A stretch of DNA of 64,000 bases from Hymenobacter wooponensis (lineage in GTDB: Bacteria; Bacteroidota; Bacteroidia; Cytophagales; Hymenobacteraceae). Under the pieces are notes generated by a model. The model was not told the origin of the DNA. It searched no databases and saw only the letters and a program-made list of their open reading frames with translations. The position numbers and the translations under genes are program-made. How positions within the stretch are numbered: position 1 is the stretch's first letter; each line of letters begins with the position of its first letter. The DNA lies in NCBI RefSeq assembly GCF_004745865.1, contig NZ_SRKZ01000003.1, positions 1-64,000 of the forward strand, read 5' to 3'. Of the stretch, positions 1 to 8,612 are shown piece by piece.

Positions 1-405
1 ACAACGTGGGTCCGGTAGCGTAGCGAATGAGACAAGGAGTTGGCTGAGCATGAAGTGCTTAACGATGTCTAACAAGACAAAGGTCAGCCCTCAAGACAGC
101 GTCTTAGTTTTGATGCGTACGCCCTGTACCTACAGGGGCAAGATGCCCACAACCCACTGGCCTCGCCGGTATATGGCTCCGTTACTGGCCTAGCGCCCGT
201 GCAAGTGCACGTTGGCGATGCCGAAGTACTACTGGACGACTCCGTGCGCTACGCAGCTAGTGTGCACGCCGCCGGAGGTAAGGCCGAACTACACCTTTGG
301 GAGCAGATGCCCCACGTTTTCGTGTCCAGCCCCCAGGAGTTGCAGGCGGCCCGGCATGCCCTTGATCTTAGTGCTGCTTTCCTAACGCACCACCTGTTAG
401 CTTAA
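1..405 (+). pseudogene. alpha/beta hydrolase (HSL-type esterase) C-terminal remnant, frameshifted
   Basis: The frame ending at 405 reads as the C-terminal third of an alpha/beta hydrolase fold-3 esterase. It has a DAHNPLASPVYG segment, then VGDAEVLLDDS carrying the acidic triad residue, and MPHVF carrying the triad histidine. This frame is open only from base 73. The upstream family-like stretch (SMKCLTMSNKTKVSPQDSVL) lies in the frame one base over, and the two frames meet in the T-run near 105-112. That is a single-base frameshift. The catalytic serine part would lie left of the window. A decayed esterase gene is most likely; a base-call error at the T-run is the alternative. Confidence 0.65.
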
Positions 406-615
406 TCCTGCCTTAGATAGCGTAGGGATTAGGTCAGGCTGAAATCCATTCAGAAGGCTGACCGCTGTACCACCAAACCGCTGCCGCTCCGTGGATAACA
501 CCAGGTCAACCCCCGTCTTAGCAGCCAGTGGAACCAAGGTAATATAGTGCTTCGGTCGGTGCTGCCAAAGTAGGTGTCGAGGCGGAGTTCGGGAAATGTC
601 TTGTCTACAACAGTT
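397..615 (-). pseudogene. unidentified frameshifted coding remnant
   Basis: Two overlapping minus-strand frames read as ordinary protein but neither is complete. One gives TVVDKTFPELRLDTYFGSTD. The other continues with KHYITLVPLAAKTGVDLVLS, then ERQRFGGTAVSLLNGFQPDL, ending at a stop at 397-399. Joined, they look like the C-terminus of one protein split by a frameshift near 545-560. I do not recognise the family. The stop overlaps the end of the hydrolase remnant on the other strand, so two decayed genes abut tail to tail. No start codon is visible. Confidence 0.35.
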
Positions 616-720
616 TCACTAGATCATTTTCATAATGACTCCCAATTCTACTTGGAATCAACCGCCAAATTTGGTCAAGGAACCGGGCTCAGATTTGGAA
701 ATGGCGACAGACGGCTCAGA

Positions 721-1202
721 TTAAAACCTCGAAAAAAAACAATAAAACTCTCGGAGTCGCGCCAGAAAACCTTGGGTTTTGCTGGATTCTTCATCAGCAA
801 GTGGAGAGCTTTCTACAGAATTAGTTTTATAGTTCCGTTGCCAATTCGGGATTGCTTGGCATATCGTTTCAGCCAGCTCTTTTGTGAGTGAGTCTAGTGA
901 TTTTGGGGAGTAGTGCTCTTTGAATTTGGCAATTACGGTAGGATTGTAGCAGACCTTAGGGCGAAGGTTTTCCACCAAGCGAACATCAAGTGACAAGGTT
1001 ATAAAGCGTTTGGATTTGCGATGAAGCCCGACTACTACAATACTTTGACACATTCCAGGGTACCAGTCGATGATGTGCACCTTAGTACCCGGCGCGAAAT
1101 GTTTTGTACCGTAACGTATTTCGGCACCGCCCGGCCCGTATGGACGCTCCTTGATAATGCTGTCCAGTATGATTCAGCTGTGGGTGCCTTATTAACATCC
1201 AT
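721..1202 (-). pseudogene. hypothetical protein, probably frameshifted near its N-terminus
   Basis: The frame from 1173 down to 721 reads coherently (RPYGPGGAEIRYGTKHFAPG, then VHIIDWYPGM and LDVRLVENLRPKVCYNP) and begins well before the first ATG of that frame at 1080. A good start, MDVNKAPTAESYWTALSR, sits at 1202 in another frame and would join near 1150. This suggests a protein of about 160 residues interrupted by a one-base change. I do not recognise the family. It may still be expressed from 1080 as 119 residues. It lies just downstream of the AAA+ gene on the same strand, where further genes of that cassette might be expected, but it resembles none of them. Confidence 0.45.
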
Positions 1203-1249
1203 AATTCAAATCATATCCGCTGTGCCTAGTGAGTTCAAGTGAATAATCG

Positions 1250-2347
1250 CTAATCCACTACCTCTCGGCAGGCGCGGTAAAGGTCTTTCCAGCCGTCGCG
1301 CTCTTTTACTACAGTTTCCAGGTATTCCAGCCACACTACGCGGTCTTGTACTGGGTCTTTGATGACGGCGCCGGTGAGGCCGGCGGCTAGGTCGGCGGCT
1401 TGCAGGGTGCCGTCGCCAAAGTAGGCGGCCAGGGCTAGGCCACTGTTGAGCACGGAAATAGCCTCGCCGGTGCTGAGAGTGCCGCTGGGGCTCTTGAGCT
1501 TGGTTTTACCATTCTCCGTCACGCCTGAACGCAGCTCCCGGAATACGGTCACGAGGCGGCTGATCTGCTCTAGAGCTGTGATGGTGGGCGGCAATTGCAA
1601 GGCCCGGCCGTTTTTCTCCACGCGGGAGTGCACAATCTGCACTTCCTCGGCTACGGAAGTGGGCAGGGGCAGCACCACCGTGTTGAAGCGGCGACGCAGG
1701 GCACTGCTCAGCTCGTTTACGCCTTTGTCGCGGTCGTTGGCGGTGGCTATCACGTTGAAACCACGGGTAGCTTGAATTTCGGTAGCCAGCTCAGGCACGG
1801 GCAGCACCTTTTCGGAGAGGACGGTGATGAGCGTGTCCTGCACGTCGGAGGGGATGCGGGTGAGCTCTTCCACCCGGACTAGGGCACCTTCCTGCATGCC
1901 TTTGAGCAGGGGCGAGGGCACCAGGGCCGCCGCGGAGGGCCCTTCGGCAATGAGGCGCGCGTAGTTCCAGGAGTAGCGGATGGCATCTTCACTGGTGCCG
2001 GCCGTACCCTGAATGAGCAGGTTGGAGTGCCCGCTGATGGCGGCGGTCAGGTGTTCCGATACCCAGCTTTTGGCCGTGCCGGGTACGCCCAGCAGCAGCA
2101 GGGCGCGGTCGGTGGCCAGGGTAGCCACGGCAATTTCCATTAGGCGCCGCTGCCCGATGTACTTGGGTTCAATCTCGAATCCATTGTCCAGCTTGCCGCC
2201 TAGCAGGTAGGTAACTACGGCCCAAGGCGAGAGTTGCCAGTTTGGCGGCTTGGGCCGGTCGTCAAGGGCTTTGAGTGCGGCGAGTTCTTCGGCGTATTGC
2301 ACCTCAACGTGCGGGCGCAGGACTTCGGAGGATGGATTGAGCGACAT
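1250..2347 (-). CDS. MoxR-like AAA+ ATPase of a SWIM/DUF5691 operon
   Basis: The 365-residue protein has the AAA+ core: Walker A GVPGTAKS at residues 87-94, sensor-1 ATAN at 201-204 and an arginine cluster RRR at 218-220. Where Walker B is expected it reads ALVRVEELTR (155-164), so the usual aspartate is glutamate. MoxR ATPases are ring-forming chaperone-like enzymes that usually work with von Willebrand A partners, but none is encoded here. It is the third gene of an operon with the DUF5691-like protein (70 bp gap) and the SWIM protein. The product is cytoplasmic by sequence and its substrate is unknown. Confidence 0.88.
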   Translation of the reverse strand: MSLNPSSEVLRPHVEVQYAEELAALKALDDRPKPPNWQLSPWAVVTYLLGGKLDNGFEIEPKYIGQRRLMEIAVATLATDRALLLLGVPGTAKSWVSEHLTAAISGHSNLLIQGTAGTSEDAIRYSWNYARLIAEGPSAAALVPSPLLKGMQEGALVRVEELTRIPSDVQDTLITVLSEKVLPVPELATEIQATRGFNVIATANDRDKGVNELSSALRRRFNTVVLPLPTSVAEEVQIVHSRVEKNGRALQLPPTITALEQISRLVTVFRELRSGVTENGKTKLKSPSGTLSTGEAISVLNSGLALAAYFGDGTLQAADLAAGLTGAVIKDPVQDRVVWLEYLETVVKERDGWKDLYRACREVVD

Positions 2348-2416
2348 AGGAAAAACTACGGCTAGTCAGTAAGGAGAAAGATGGGCGGGTAAAGAAAGAG
2401 TGTGCTTCGCTGCGAA

Positions 2417-4021
2417 TCAGCCCAGCCCAGGTGGCTCGGTGAGTGCTTCCGCTAGCTGCTGGCGAAAGTGCAGGGTGTTGAGCAGGCGGGTAAGGCTGTT
2501 ATGAATGTAAGGCACATCATGAAGCAGCGGCTCTAGGCCTCGAGCGCAAAGGACGTACTGGCTAGCCGGCACCACCCGGGCCATATGCTCGAATATTTGA
2601 CTAGCCGCGTAATGAATGCGATGCAACTGCTCGGGCCGACCGAGAGACTCTAGCAACACTTCTATCATTCGGCGTGTAAGACTCTCTGGCCACGGCGTAT
2701 GGCCTTGGAGCAGTAGCGGCAGCCAGCGGACCTCGGGGCTAAGGTGCGGAGCCGCTGCCAGCAGGGGCAATAGCAGGCTAGTGAATTGCGCGGGCGAGAG
2801 TAGCCCTACCAGCCCACCCAGAGCCTGTAGCGGGGACAATTTGCGGGGCTTCTCATACAACCACTCCAGCATAGCGGCCGCCCAGCTGGCATCCTGATGC
2901 AACAGGGCGGCCTCGGCCCAGCCGCTCAATAGCAGCGCCGCCCACTCCGTGCCGGCTGCTAAGTCTAGTAGCTTAGGGATAGGCAAATTAAAATGAGCCG
3001 TCCAGCGCTGGGGCGGAATGAGAGCTAACTGCTGGCCTAGCAGCGTGGCCCGGTCGCCCTGGAAGCGGCTGTCATGCTGCTCAATCCCATCAGTCAGCCA
3101 GCTTTTATCCCACGGTTGATCCGGCAGCTCTACCAGTAATTTCTTGGAAAGTAGCGAGGTCTTTACCCGCACCAACGGCTCGGTGCGGTTCCACACCCGC
3201 TCAATCAGGCTATTACCTGGCGCCTTCGCTAAAAGGGGGCGCACTACCTGGCGCACCTCTTTGCTTTTCGAGGTGAGGTACTGCTCCAGCAAGGGGGAGT
3301 CGGGGGCAGTTAGCGCCGTACTGAGGGCTTCTAAGAGGACTGCCTGGTTTTTGGCTGGTTCCTGAGGAAGCGCGGCCGCTAATAACTCGCGGGCTTGATC
3401 GGGGGCGGTGGCGCGCAGCAAATTCAGAAAAGTTACCCGCTCGGCAATGGAGCCAGTTTCCCATGTGGTAGCATCGGGTGTAGTAGCCGCCGCCACCAGA
3501 ATAGGCTGCCAACCTGGGTGCTGCTTCAACAGCCACGTTCCGCGCTGGCCTAGCACTTGGGCCGTGGGGCCGTGCAGCTCGCGGCGAGTGCGCGCTGTCT
3601 CCAGCAAGGGCACCAGCAAGTGATGCGGTACCCGGCGCCCATGGCTATGCATGTCATTCAGGAACCCAGCCAGAAGCGGAGAGTGCGTGCCATCTATCAT
3701 CTGCTGAAGCAGCTGCGTCCCAACAGGGCCTAATGATAGGGCGCTTTCAGGGGGCGCAAGCGAGGGCTCAGGCGTTGCCACTGCCGCGGCCGTAAACTGA
3801 TAGCCCGCCTTTCGAACCAGCGACAAGGCCCCGGCGGCAGTTAAGGCTTGCTTTTCGCGGTAGTCTGGGTCGGTAGAAGCATCTGGCAAGGCTAGGCCAC
3901 CGGTAGGAAGTGCATCGGGAGCTTGGCGCGTGCCTAGCAACGCTACGCGCAGCAAGCGCTGCCAGTCAGGGCTTGGTTGCACGGTAGGGGTAGGTGGAGA
4001 AACGGTGGGGTGCTCCGGCAT
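2417..4021 (-). CDS. DUF5691-like helical protein
   Basis: This is a 534-residue, leucine- and alanine-rich protein with many amphipathic helices resembling HEAT-like repeats. It has no signal peptide, no membrane segment and no catalytic motif that I can see. The DUF5691 assignment rests on family memory and on position: such proteins lie between a SWIM zinc-finger gene and a MoxR-like ATPase in many bacteria. Its ATG lies 2 bp after the stop of the SWIM gene, so the two are probably translationally coupled. It may be a scaffold or adaptor for the ATPase, but that is inference. Confidence 0.7.
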   Translation of the reverse strand: MPEHPTVSPPTPTVQPSPDWQRLLRVALLGTRQAPDALPTGGLALPDASTDPDYREKQALTAAGALSLVRKAGYQFTAAAVATPEPSLAPPESALSLGPVGTQLLQQMIDGTHSPLLAGFLNDMHSHGRRVPHHLLVPLLETARTRRELHGPTAQVLGQRGTWLLKQHPGWQPILVAAATTPDATTWETGSIAERVTFLNLLRATAPDQARELLAAALPQEPAKNQAVLLEALSTALTAPDSPLLEQYLTSKSKEVRQVVRPLLAKAPGNSLIERVWNRTEPLVRVKTSLLSKKLLVELPDQPWDKSWLTDGIEQHDSRFQGDRATLLGQQLALIPPQRWTAHFNLPIPKLLDLAAGTEWAALLLSGWAEAALLHQDASWAAAMLEWLYEKPRKLSPLQALGGLVGLLSPAQFTSLLLPLLAAAPHLSPEVRWLPLLLQGHTPWPESLTRRMIEVLLESLGRPEQLHRIHYAASQIFEHMARVVPASQYVLCARGLEPLLHDVPYIHNSLTRLLNTLHFRQQLAEALTEPPGLG

Positions 4022-4023
4022 AA

Positions 4024-5481
4024 TCAGGCAGAGTGAATAGTAGCAACGGGGCTAGGCCAGTAGGCCAGCGGGCGAAGGGCAGCTCCCGTCCATTCGCCAA
4101 AAACTGTGAGCGGGTAGCCACCACTCACGGCTCGCAGCTGCCAGCCGTATAGCTCATCGCAGGTTAGCGGCAGCAATACTTCTCTGGCAGCCTCTGGTGC
4201 TGCAGAGGCATAAGGACCGGCCACAACAGTGGAGGAGGCTACTGCTACTGCTGAGGTTTCGATTAGGTCCTCGTTAGCCGAGAACTGCAGAACCCAGGCG
4301 CCGGTAGTAGTTTGCAGCGGCACGCCGCCAGCCAGTAGTGCGGGTAGCTCTCGCAGCCACGGTTGTCGAGCCAGCCCAGTCGCGTAGGCCTCTAGCAACT
4401 GCGCTGGCGTAGTGTACCCCACCGGAGCGAGGGTGCTGGTGCCTAGAAATGTTAGCTCACCCGGCACTGCCCGCAACGGAAGCAGGCCAGGGTAGAAAGT
4501 GACGCGGCCCGCATACCGCCCGGCCGGTAGTAAGGGAGTACTGAACGCCTGCCCGCCAAACGAAAATTCCACTATTAGGGCAAAGCGGTCGGTTTCTTGG
4601 CCCTGTAGCCAAGAGCGTCGCACCAATAGTCGTTCTTCCTCGGTGGTGGTCTGGCTAAGCACCAGCCACTGATCCGCAACGGCGGGCTGGGTAGCTAACA
4701 CTTCTTCCTTCTTGCTCGTGACGCCAAGCTGCTGCAAAATCTCCTGGCGGGTTTCGGCAGGCAGGTGCTCCAGATTGCGCGCCGTACGGGCCAGCAGGTA
4801 TAGCTCGCCCACCTGGCCTAGTAGGCGCTCCGGCCAGGTGGGCCCCAGGTGGCGTACTCCGGCCAAGTCGCGCAGCACGGTGGCTAGGCCCGGCAACTGG
4901 TTGTCAACCAACCGCGCTGCCTGGCTTTCCCAAAAGCTGGGCGGCTGACTTTCAGTGGCCGCTAGGCCAGCGCGCATGAGGTCTACGAGCCAGGTTTCCA
5001 GCTCGGCAGCCCCCTGCTGCATGCGGCTGAGGCGCTGAGACTCGCGTTTCTTGCGGGCCAGTTCGGCATCGGTAGCAGCTGTGGCGGTGGCCGCAGTATC
5101 ATCACTGGTTGCTGCTACATCTTCCGCAGGCGTGGCTGGTTTTTTACTCTGGGTTTGCTGGCGCTTATCCAGCCACTCTTGCAACCAGGGCGGAGGGGTG
5201 GCGCCGTTGAGTAGCTGAGGCTGGCGGGCCAGGAGCAACAGCAGGCCGGCACCGTGCTTGCAGGGAAATACGCGGCTGGGGCAAGAGCATTTAAAGGCTG
5301 GCTCGGTGAGGTCGATGCCGGTTTGGTAGGGTTTGCTGCCGCTGCCCTTGCACTCTCCCCAGGCGGCCGTTTCGGTTTGGCCGAGGTTGCTCCACTTGGT
5401 AGTAGCTGCCAGCTCCTGCCCGCGCTTGAGCGTGCCAGGGTCGGTGATGAGTGCGCGGGCCTGTGCTTCAGTCCAAGTCAA
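4024..5481 (-). CDS. SWIM zinc-finger protein
   Basis: The 485-residue protein carries a SWIM motif (CxC...CxH) at residues 65-76, reading CSCPSRVFPCKH. Near residues 115-150 there is a low-complexity linker rich in Ala, Thr and Asp. The remainder has no motif I recognise. SWIM fingers bind zinc and mediate nucleic-acid or protein contacts. The start is TTG at 5481, because an in-frame TAA lies five codons upstream and no ATG precedes the conserved region. It is the first gene of the SWIM, DUF5691, MoxR operon. Confidence 0.85.
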   Translation of the reverse strand: MTWTEAQARALITDPGTLKRGQELAATTKWSNLGQTETAAWGECKGSGSKPYQTGIDLTEPAFKCSCPSRVFPCKHGAGLLLLLARQPQLLNGATPPPWLQEWLDKRQQTQSKKPATPAEDVAATSDDTAATATAATDAELARKKRESQRLSRMQQGAAELETWLVDLMRAGLAATESQPPSFWESQAARLVDNQLPGLATVLRDLAGVRHLGPTWPERLLGQVGELYLLARTARNLEHLPAETRQEILQQLGVTSKKEEVLATQPAVADQWLVLSQTTTEEERLLVRRSWLQGQETDRFALIVEFSFGGQAFSTPLLPAGRYAGRVTFYPGLLPLRAVPGELTFLGTSTLAPVGYTTPAQLLEAYATGLARQPWLRELPALLAGGVPLQTTTGAWVLQFSANEDLIETSAVAVASSTVVAGPYASAAPEAAREVLLPLTCDELYGWQLRAVSGGYPLTVFGEWTGAALRPLAYWPSPVATIHSA

Positions 5482-5538
5482 TTCTTTACGAGATTACGCC
5501 CGGTATAGAAGGGCAGGATACCCCGGCAAAGTAGTAGT

Positions 5539-5889
5539 TCAGACCGGAAATTCCTTGCCGCAACTCCCACATTTGTGCAAGGTAGTACCCGCATAAAACA
5601 GCCGTTTCCACCACGGCAGGCGCAGTATCGGCGCGGGGCTGGGGGTGCCGCACCGCGGGCAGTGCAGGGTCTGAGGCGCGGTGCGCTGCACCTCAAAGGC
5701 TTGCAGGAGTTGCTGGGCGGCTGGGGCCGCGGCTTCGTCAATGAGCAGCTGGTAGTACATGCCGTCGCCGAAGGGAAAAGTAGGTGGGCCACAGGTTTTT
5801 ACCAGCGCCTCAATTTCCGCTTCACGCAGCGTGTTGTAGAGTGCAACTGCCTCGCGGTAGGTCAAAAACTCGGCAGCTGTAACAAGCAT
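5539..5889 (-). CDS. DUF2007-like protein with C-terminal zinc ribbon
   Basis: I chose the ATG at 5889 (116 residues, MLVTAAEFLTYREAVALYNT) because the 14 residues before it do not look conserved. The first 65 residues resemble the DUF2007 fold, a small alpha/beta domain compared to PII-like signalling proteins. The C-terminal part has two cysteine pairs, CPRCG and CGSCG, separated by about 25 residues with LPWWKRLF between them, a likely zinc ribbon. It precedes the SWIM gene on the same strand with a 57 bp gap and could be cotranscribed. Its function is unknown. Confidence 0.7.
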   Translation of the reverse strand: MLVTAAEFLTYREAVALYNTLREAEIEALVKTCGPPTFPFGDGMYYQLLIDEAAAPAAQQLLQAFEVQRTAPQTLHCPRCGTPSPAPILRLPWWKRLFYAGTTLHKCGSCGKEFPV

Positions 5890-6302
5890 AAATAATATTT
5901 TGAGGTCACATTTGAGCAGAAATCTGCCCACTTTGGCTTCTCGTTTCTACCGAAGAAACTGGCCTATAAGAAGTAATTACCCAGACGCCGACAGTATTTC
6001 AGCCTAGTAGGGGCCTCGCCAGAAAGAGTACTGTTGACCTTAGTTGAGGTCACAAACGCAGTCTATTCATCCTTTACACCAAAGCCTAAAAGTTGTCTCT
6101 TTGAAAAGAGTTCTTAACTTCTGCCTCCCGTGCTAAAGCTTAACTGTATCACCCCGGCAGTTGCTACTCTTGCACCCTTTTGGAGAGCTTGCTGAGTGAC
6201 TGGCTCTTCATCACAAAAAGCCCCTTTCTGCAAAAAGGGGCTTTTTACTTGCCATTCGGCTCAAAGGCTGTTTTCCGCAAGAAGGCCTTGACAGCAAATA
6301 GT
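5890..6302. other. 413 bp intergenic region with 11-bp direct repeat and terminator
   Basis: No gene is visible here. The 11-mer TTGAGGTCACA occurs twice, at 5900-5910 and 6044-6054. Both lie upstream of the minus-strand DUF2007-like gene and could be regulator sites. A bidirectional hairpin terminator lies at 6214-6246. Confidence 0.5.
6214..6246. terminator. bidirectional rho-independent terminator
   Basis: AAAAAGCCCCTTT and AAAAAGGGGCTTTTT form a GC-rich stem with A and T runs on both sides, so it can work in either direction. Confidence 0.75.
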
Positions 6303-6887
6303 TTACTTGCGACGTCGTGCTGGAGTTGCTAGGCGGCTGCGAAGCTTGAGCACGTAGGCCAGGAGGCCGATGGAAAGCAAGGCCAAGCCCGCAGCCAGCA
6401 GCTCGCGGCTGGTTCGCGCCTGAGTTGCTTCGGCCTCGGCGGCTTGCAAATCCTGCAGCTTCTTCTCGCGCTGCTTATCGCGGAGCTGAAGGTTGGCAAT
6501 CTCGTTTTCCAAATCGTAGAAGCGCTGGCGGGTGCTGCTTTGGTCCGTTTGCGCTACCGTGACCTGCTGCTTGGCCTGCTGATTTTCAGCCACAATGGTG
6601 GCAGTGCGGCGCTGAGTGGCATCCTGCACGGCCCGTACTATCTCCGTATCCTTCCGGATAATGCCTTTTAGCGCGTCTACTACGTCTTGGAGGTCTTTTT
6701 TGCTGGGCTTGTTGGCCAGGAAGGCATTGCGCTGGGCATTGGCCTCTTCGTACTGATGGATCAAGGCTTCACGTTCCTGAATCAGGCGCGGCAACGGGTC
6801 AGGGCTAGGGGTGGGAGATGGGGTTTGCGCAAAGCTGAAAAGGGGCAGGAAAAGGAAGGTGGCAGTAAGCAAGCGTGGGTGCATCAT
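6303..6887 (-). CDS. secreted or anchored coiled-coil protein with C-terminal membrane helix
   Basis: The 194-residue product starts with a signal peptide ending in FSFAQ. A proline-rich linker follows (about residues 22-32), then a long charged, glutamine-rich coiled coil (about 35-155). A single hydrophobic helix (LLAAGLALLSIGLLAYVLKL, about 163-182) precedes a basic tail. The layout suggests a periplasmic coiled coil anchored in the inner membrane by its C-terminus. I do not recognise a family. The next gene on this strand ends 82 bp upstream of it. Confidence 0.7.
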   Translation of the reverse strand: MMHPRLLTATFLFLPLFSFAQTPSPTPSPDPLPRLIQEREALIHQYEEANAQRNAFLANKPSKKDLQDVVDALKGIIRKDTEIVRAVQDATQRRTATIVAENQQAKQQVTVAQTDQSSTRQRFYDLENEIANLQLRDKQREKKLQDLQAAEAEATQARTSRELLAAGLALLSIGLLAYVLKLRSRLATPARRRK

Positions 6888-6968
6888 AGTCGCAAAGAAA
6901 CGACGAAGAGGCCTAGCACGGTATATTTTGGCCTCTATAACGGCTGCGCTAGGCTGCGTAGGCCAGCT

Positions 6969-7805
6969 TTACAAGGCGATGCCCCGCGACCATAGCATAA
7001 CCGTGGCAGCCGTATTGGCCGCGAGAAAGCGCATATTCGGGGGCATGTTCGTCCGTAGCCAGACGGTGCCCTCCGGCGTTTGTAAATCCACAAACCCAAT
7101 AGCTTGGTCCCGAAACATAATCTGGTACCCAATGGGCATGGGTACGGGCAAAGCAACCTGCTGGTGGGTTTTGGGGTGCTTCACCGACCGCCGCACCACC
7201 TGCTGTATCCGGAGCAACACTTCATCGTTGCTGCCTACCAAACCCACGACGGGCTCAGGGTTATTGCGCGAGTCGGCATCGGCCAGCGACGTGGTGAGTA
7301 CAATATTCCAGACGTTAACAGAGTCAAGCTCGGGACCCACAATGAGCCCGGTAAACGTGTTTTTCCAGTCTTGGGTAATATTTATGGGGCCCCGAACGAT
7401 GGGCGTAAACACCGCTAGCTCCCGGCTACTAACGTTATTCACGCAGTAGATTTCTGAGTGGCGTGGCCCTGCCTCCAGGCTAAACTGCAGCTTGTTGCTA
7501 GAGTTACGCAGGTACTGCGCGGCAGGCAGGTTAAGAACATCTAGCACGGGCAGGCCAGACGGCCCCGGCCGCAGCCCCCCACCCGAGTAGTACCGGGTCG
7601 ATGTCCAGCCGCGGTGAACCTTGCCCAGCTGAAACTCCCCAAAGGATATGCGCTGCCCAATAACCAAGCTCTGTAACCCCTTCACCGGTAAGGGCGTGGC
7701 CGACTGTTCAAACTCGGGCAGCGTAACCGGCTCTAATAGGCCAATAGCACACGACGACAGGCCTAGCGCGCTGCCAAATATGAGGCTTAATAGGATGCGT
7801 TTCAT
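6969..7805 (-). CDS. lipoprotein, paralogue of its upstream neighbour
   Basis: The 278-residue protein has a lipoprotein signal with lipobox LSSC (Cys19). The rest is beta-rich with no recognised domain. It shares its layout with the preceding gene at 7836-8612: both have an N-terminal lipobox, a central region on the form of stored values, and a similar C-terminal segment (FLAANTAATVMLW here, FVLANSAVLLLRH there). They are probably old tandem duplicates and form an operon with a 30 bp gap. Envelope location is inferred from the lipobox. Confidence 0.72.
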   Translation of the reverse strand: MKRILLSLIFGSALGLSSCAIGLLEPVTLPEFEQSATPLPVKGLQSLVIGQRISFGEFQLGKVHRGWTSTRYYSGGGLRPGPSGLPVLDVLNLPAAQYLRNSSNKLQFSLEAGPRHSEIYCVNNVSSRELAVFTPIVRGPINITQDWKNTFTGLIVGPELDSVNVWNIVLTTSLADADSRNNPEPVVGLVGSNDEVLLRIQQVVRRSVKHPKTHQQVALPVPMPIGYQIMFRDQAIGFVDLQTPEGTVWLRTNMPPNMRFLAANTAATVMLWSRGIAL

Positions 7806-7835
7806 AATCGAGTAAGGCGTATTAATGAGTAGCGT

Positions 7836-8612
7836 TTAGCGAAGCAGGTTGGCATGGCGTAGCAGCAGCACGGCACTATTAGCCAGCACAAATTGCAGGG
7901 TGGGGTCTAGCTCAGGCCGGATAAAAAAGATAGGGTAGTCGGGGTAGGTTTGGTCAAGGGCACCTATCAAGCGGTTTTCGTAGCGAAACACTAGGCCGCG
8001 CTTTACTTGCGCCGCCAGCAAAGCCTCATCCAGGTGGCCATCACGGCCAAAATCGGTGGCGCGCTCCACGCTCAGGAGCCGAATGAGGCGCTTACCATCT
8101 GTAACCTGCCCTTCGATATGCGGACCTTTTAACTGGTGCGCGTTTTCTATCTCAAACTGCCACTGGCCGGTGCTGTCACGGTTGGGGAGGGTGATGGTAC
8201 CCTTAAATACATCGGCGTTTTTGCGGCTGTACCAGTTGGGCGTGTTAGGTCCAGCATCAGGTAAATGACCCAAGTCGCCGATGGAGCTGTGCACGATAAG
8301 GTGGTTGAGAGCTTGCGTTTGGGCCACTTCCCCTTGCGCATTAGCAAGCGAGAAATTGATTCGCTGCCGCTGGGCGGTGCGGTTGAATAACCTGATGAAA
8401 CCCAGGTCTAGGCCAGTCCAGATGCGAAAACCGGTGGGGCTGCGCATCCGGGTGGTATGAAAGGGCCCTAAGGCTACTTGGTTTAGGTGAAAGCTGCGCA
8501 CAGGCATGGCCACAAACCCCTGCGGTGTTGGGGACAGATGAAGAGCCGGAGCACAGCTAGCCAGCACCGCTAGGCCTGTCACCGTTATGCGAATGAGAAG
8601 TGTGCGCACCAT
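7836..8612 (-). CDS. lipoprotein, first of a tandem paralogous pair
   Basis: This 258-residue protein has a lipoprotein signal with lipobox LASC (Cys20). The body is beta-rich and lacks a known domain or catalytic motif. The C-terminal segment (PTLQFVLANSAVLLLRH) matches the end of the downstream protein at 6969-7805 in hydrophobic pattern and several residues. A role in the cell envelope is suggested only by the lipid anchor. The 538 bp upstream contain no gene, so its promoter should lie there. Confidence 0.72.
   Translation of the reverse strand: MVRTLLIRITVTGLAVLASCAPALHLSPTPQGFVAMPVRSFHLNQVALGPFHTTRMRSPTGFRIWTGLDLGFIRLFNRTAQRQRINFSLANAQGEVAQTQALNHLIVHSSIGDLGHLPDAGPNTPNWYSRKNADVFKGTITLPNRDSTGQWQFEIENAHQLKGPHIEGQVTDGKRLIRLLSVERATDFGRDGHLDEALLAAQVKRGLVFRYENRLIGALDQTYPDYPIFFIRPELDPTLQFVLANSAVLLLRHANLLR

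Noticed and set aside
574..891. 105-codon plus-strand open frame
   Set aside because: No protein character; it lies opposite better-looking fragments on the minus strand.
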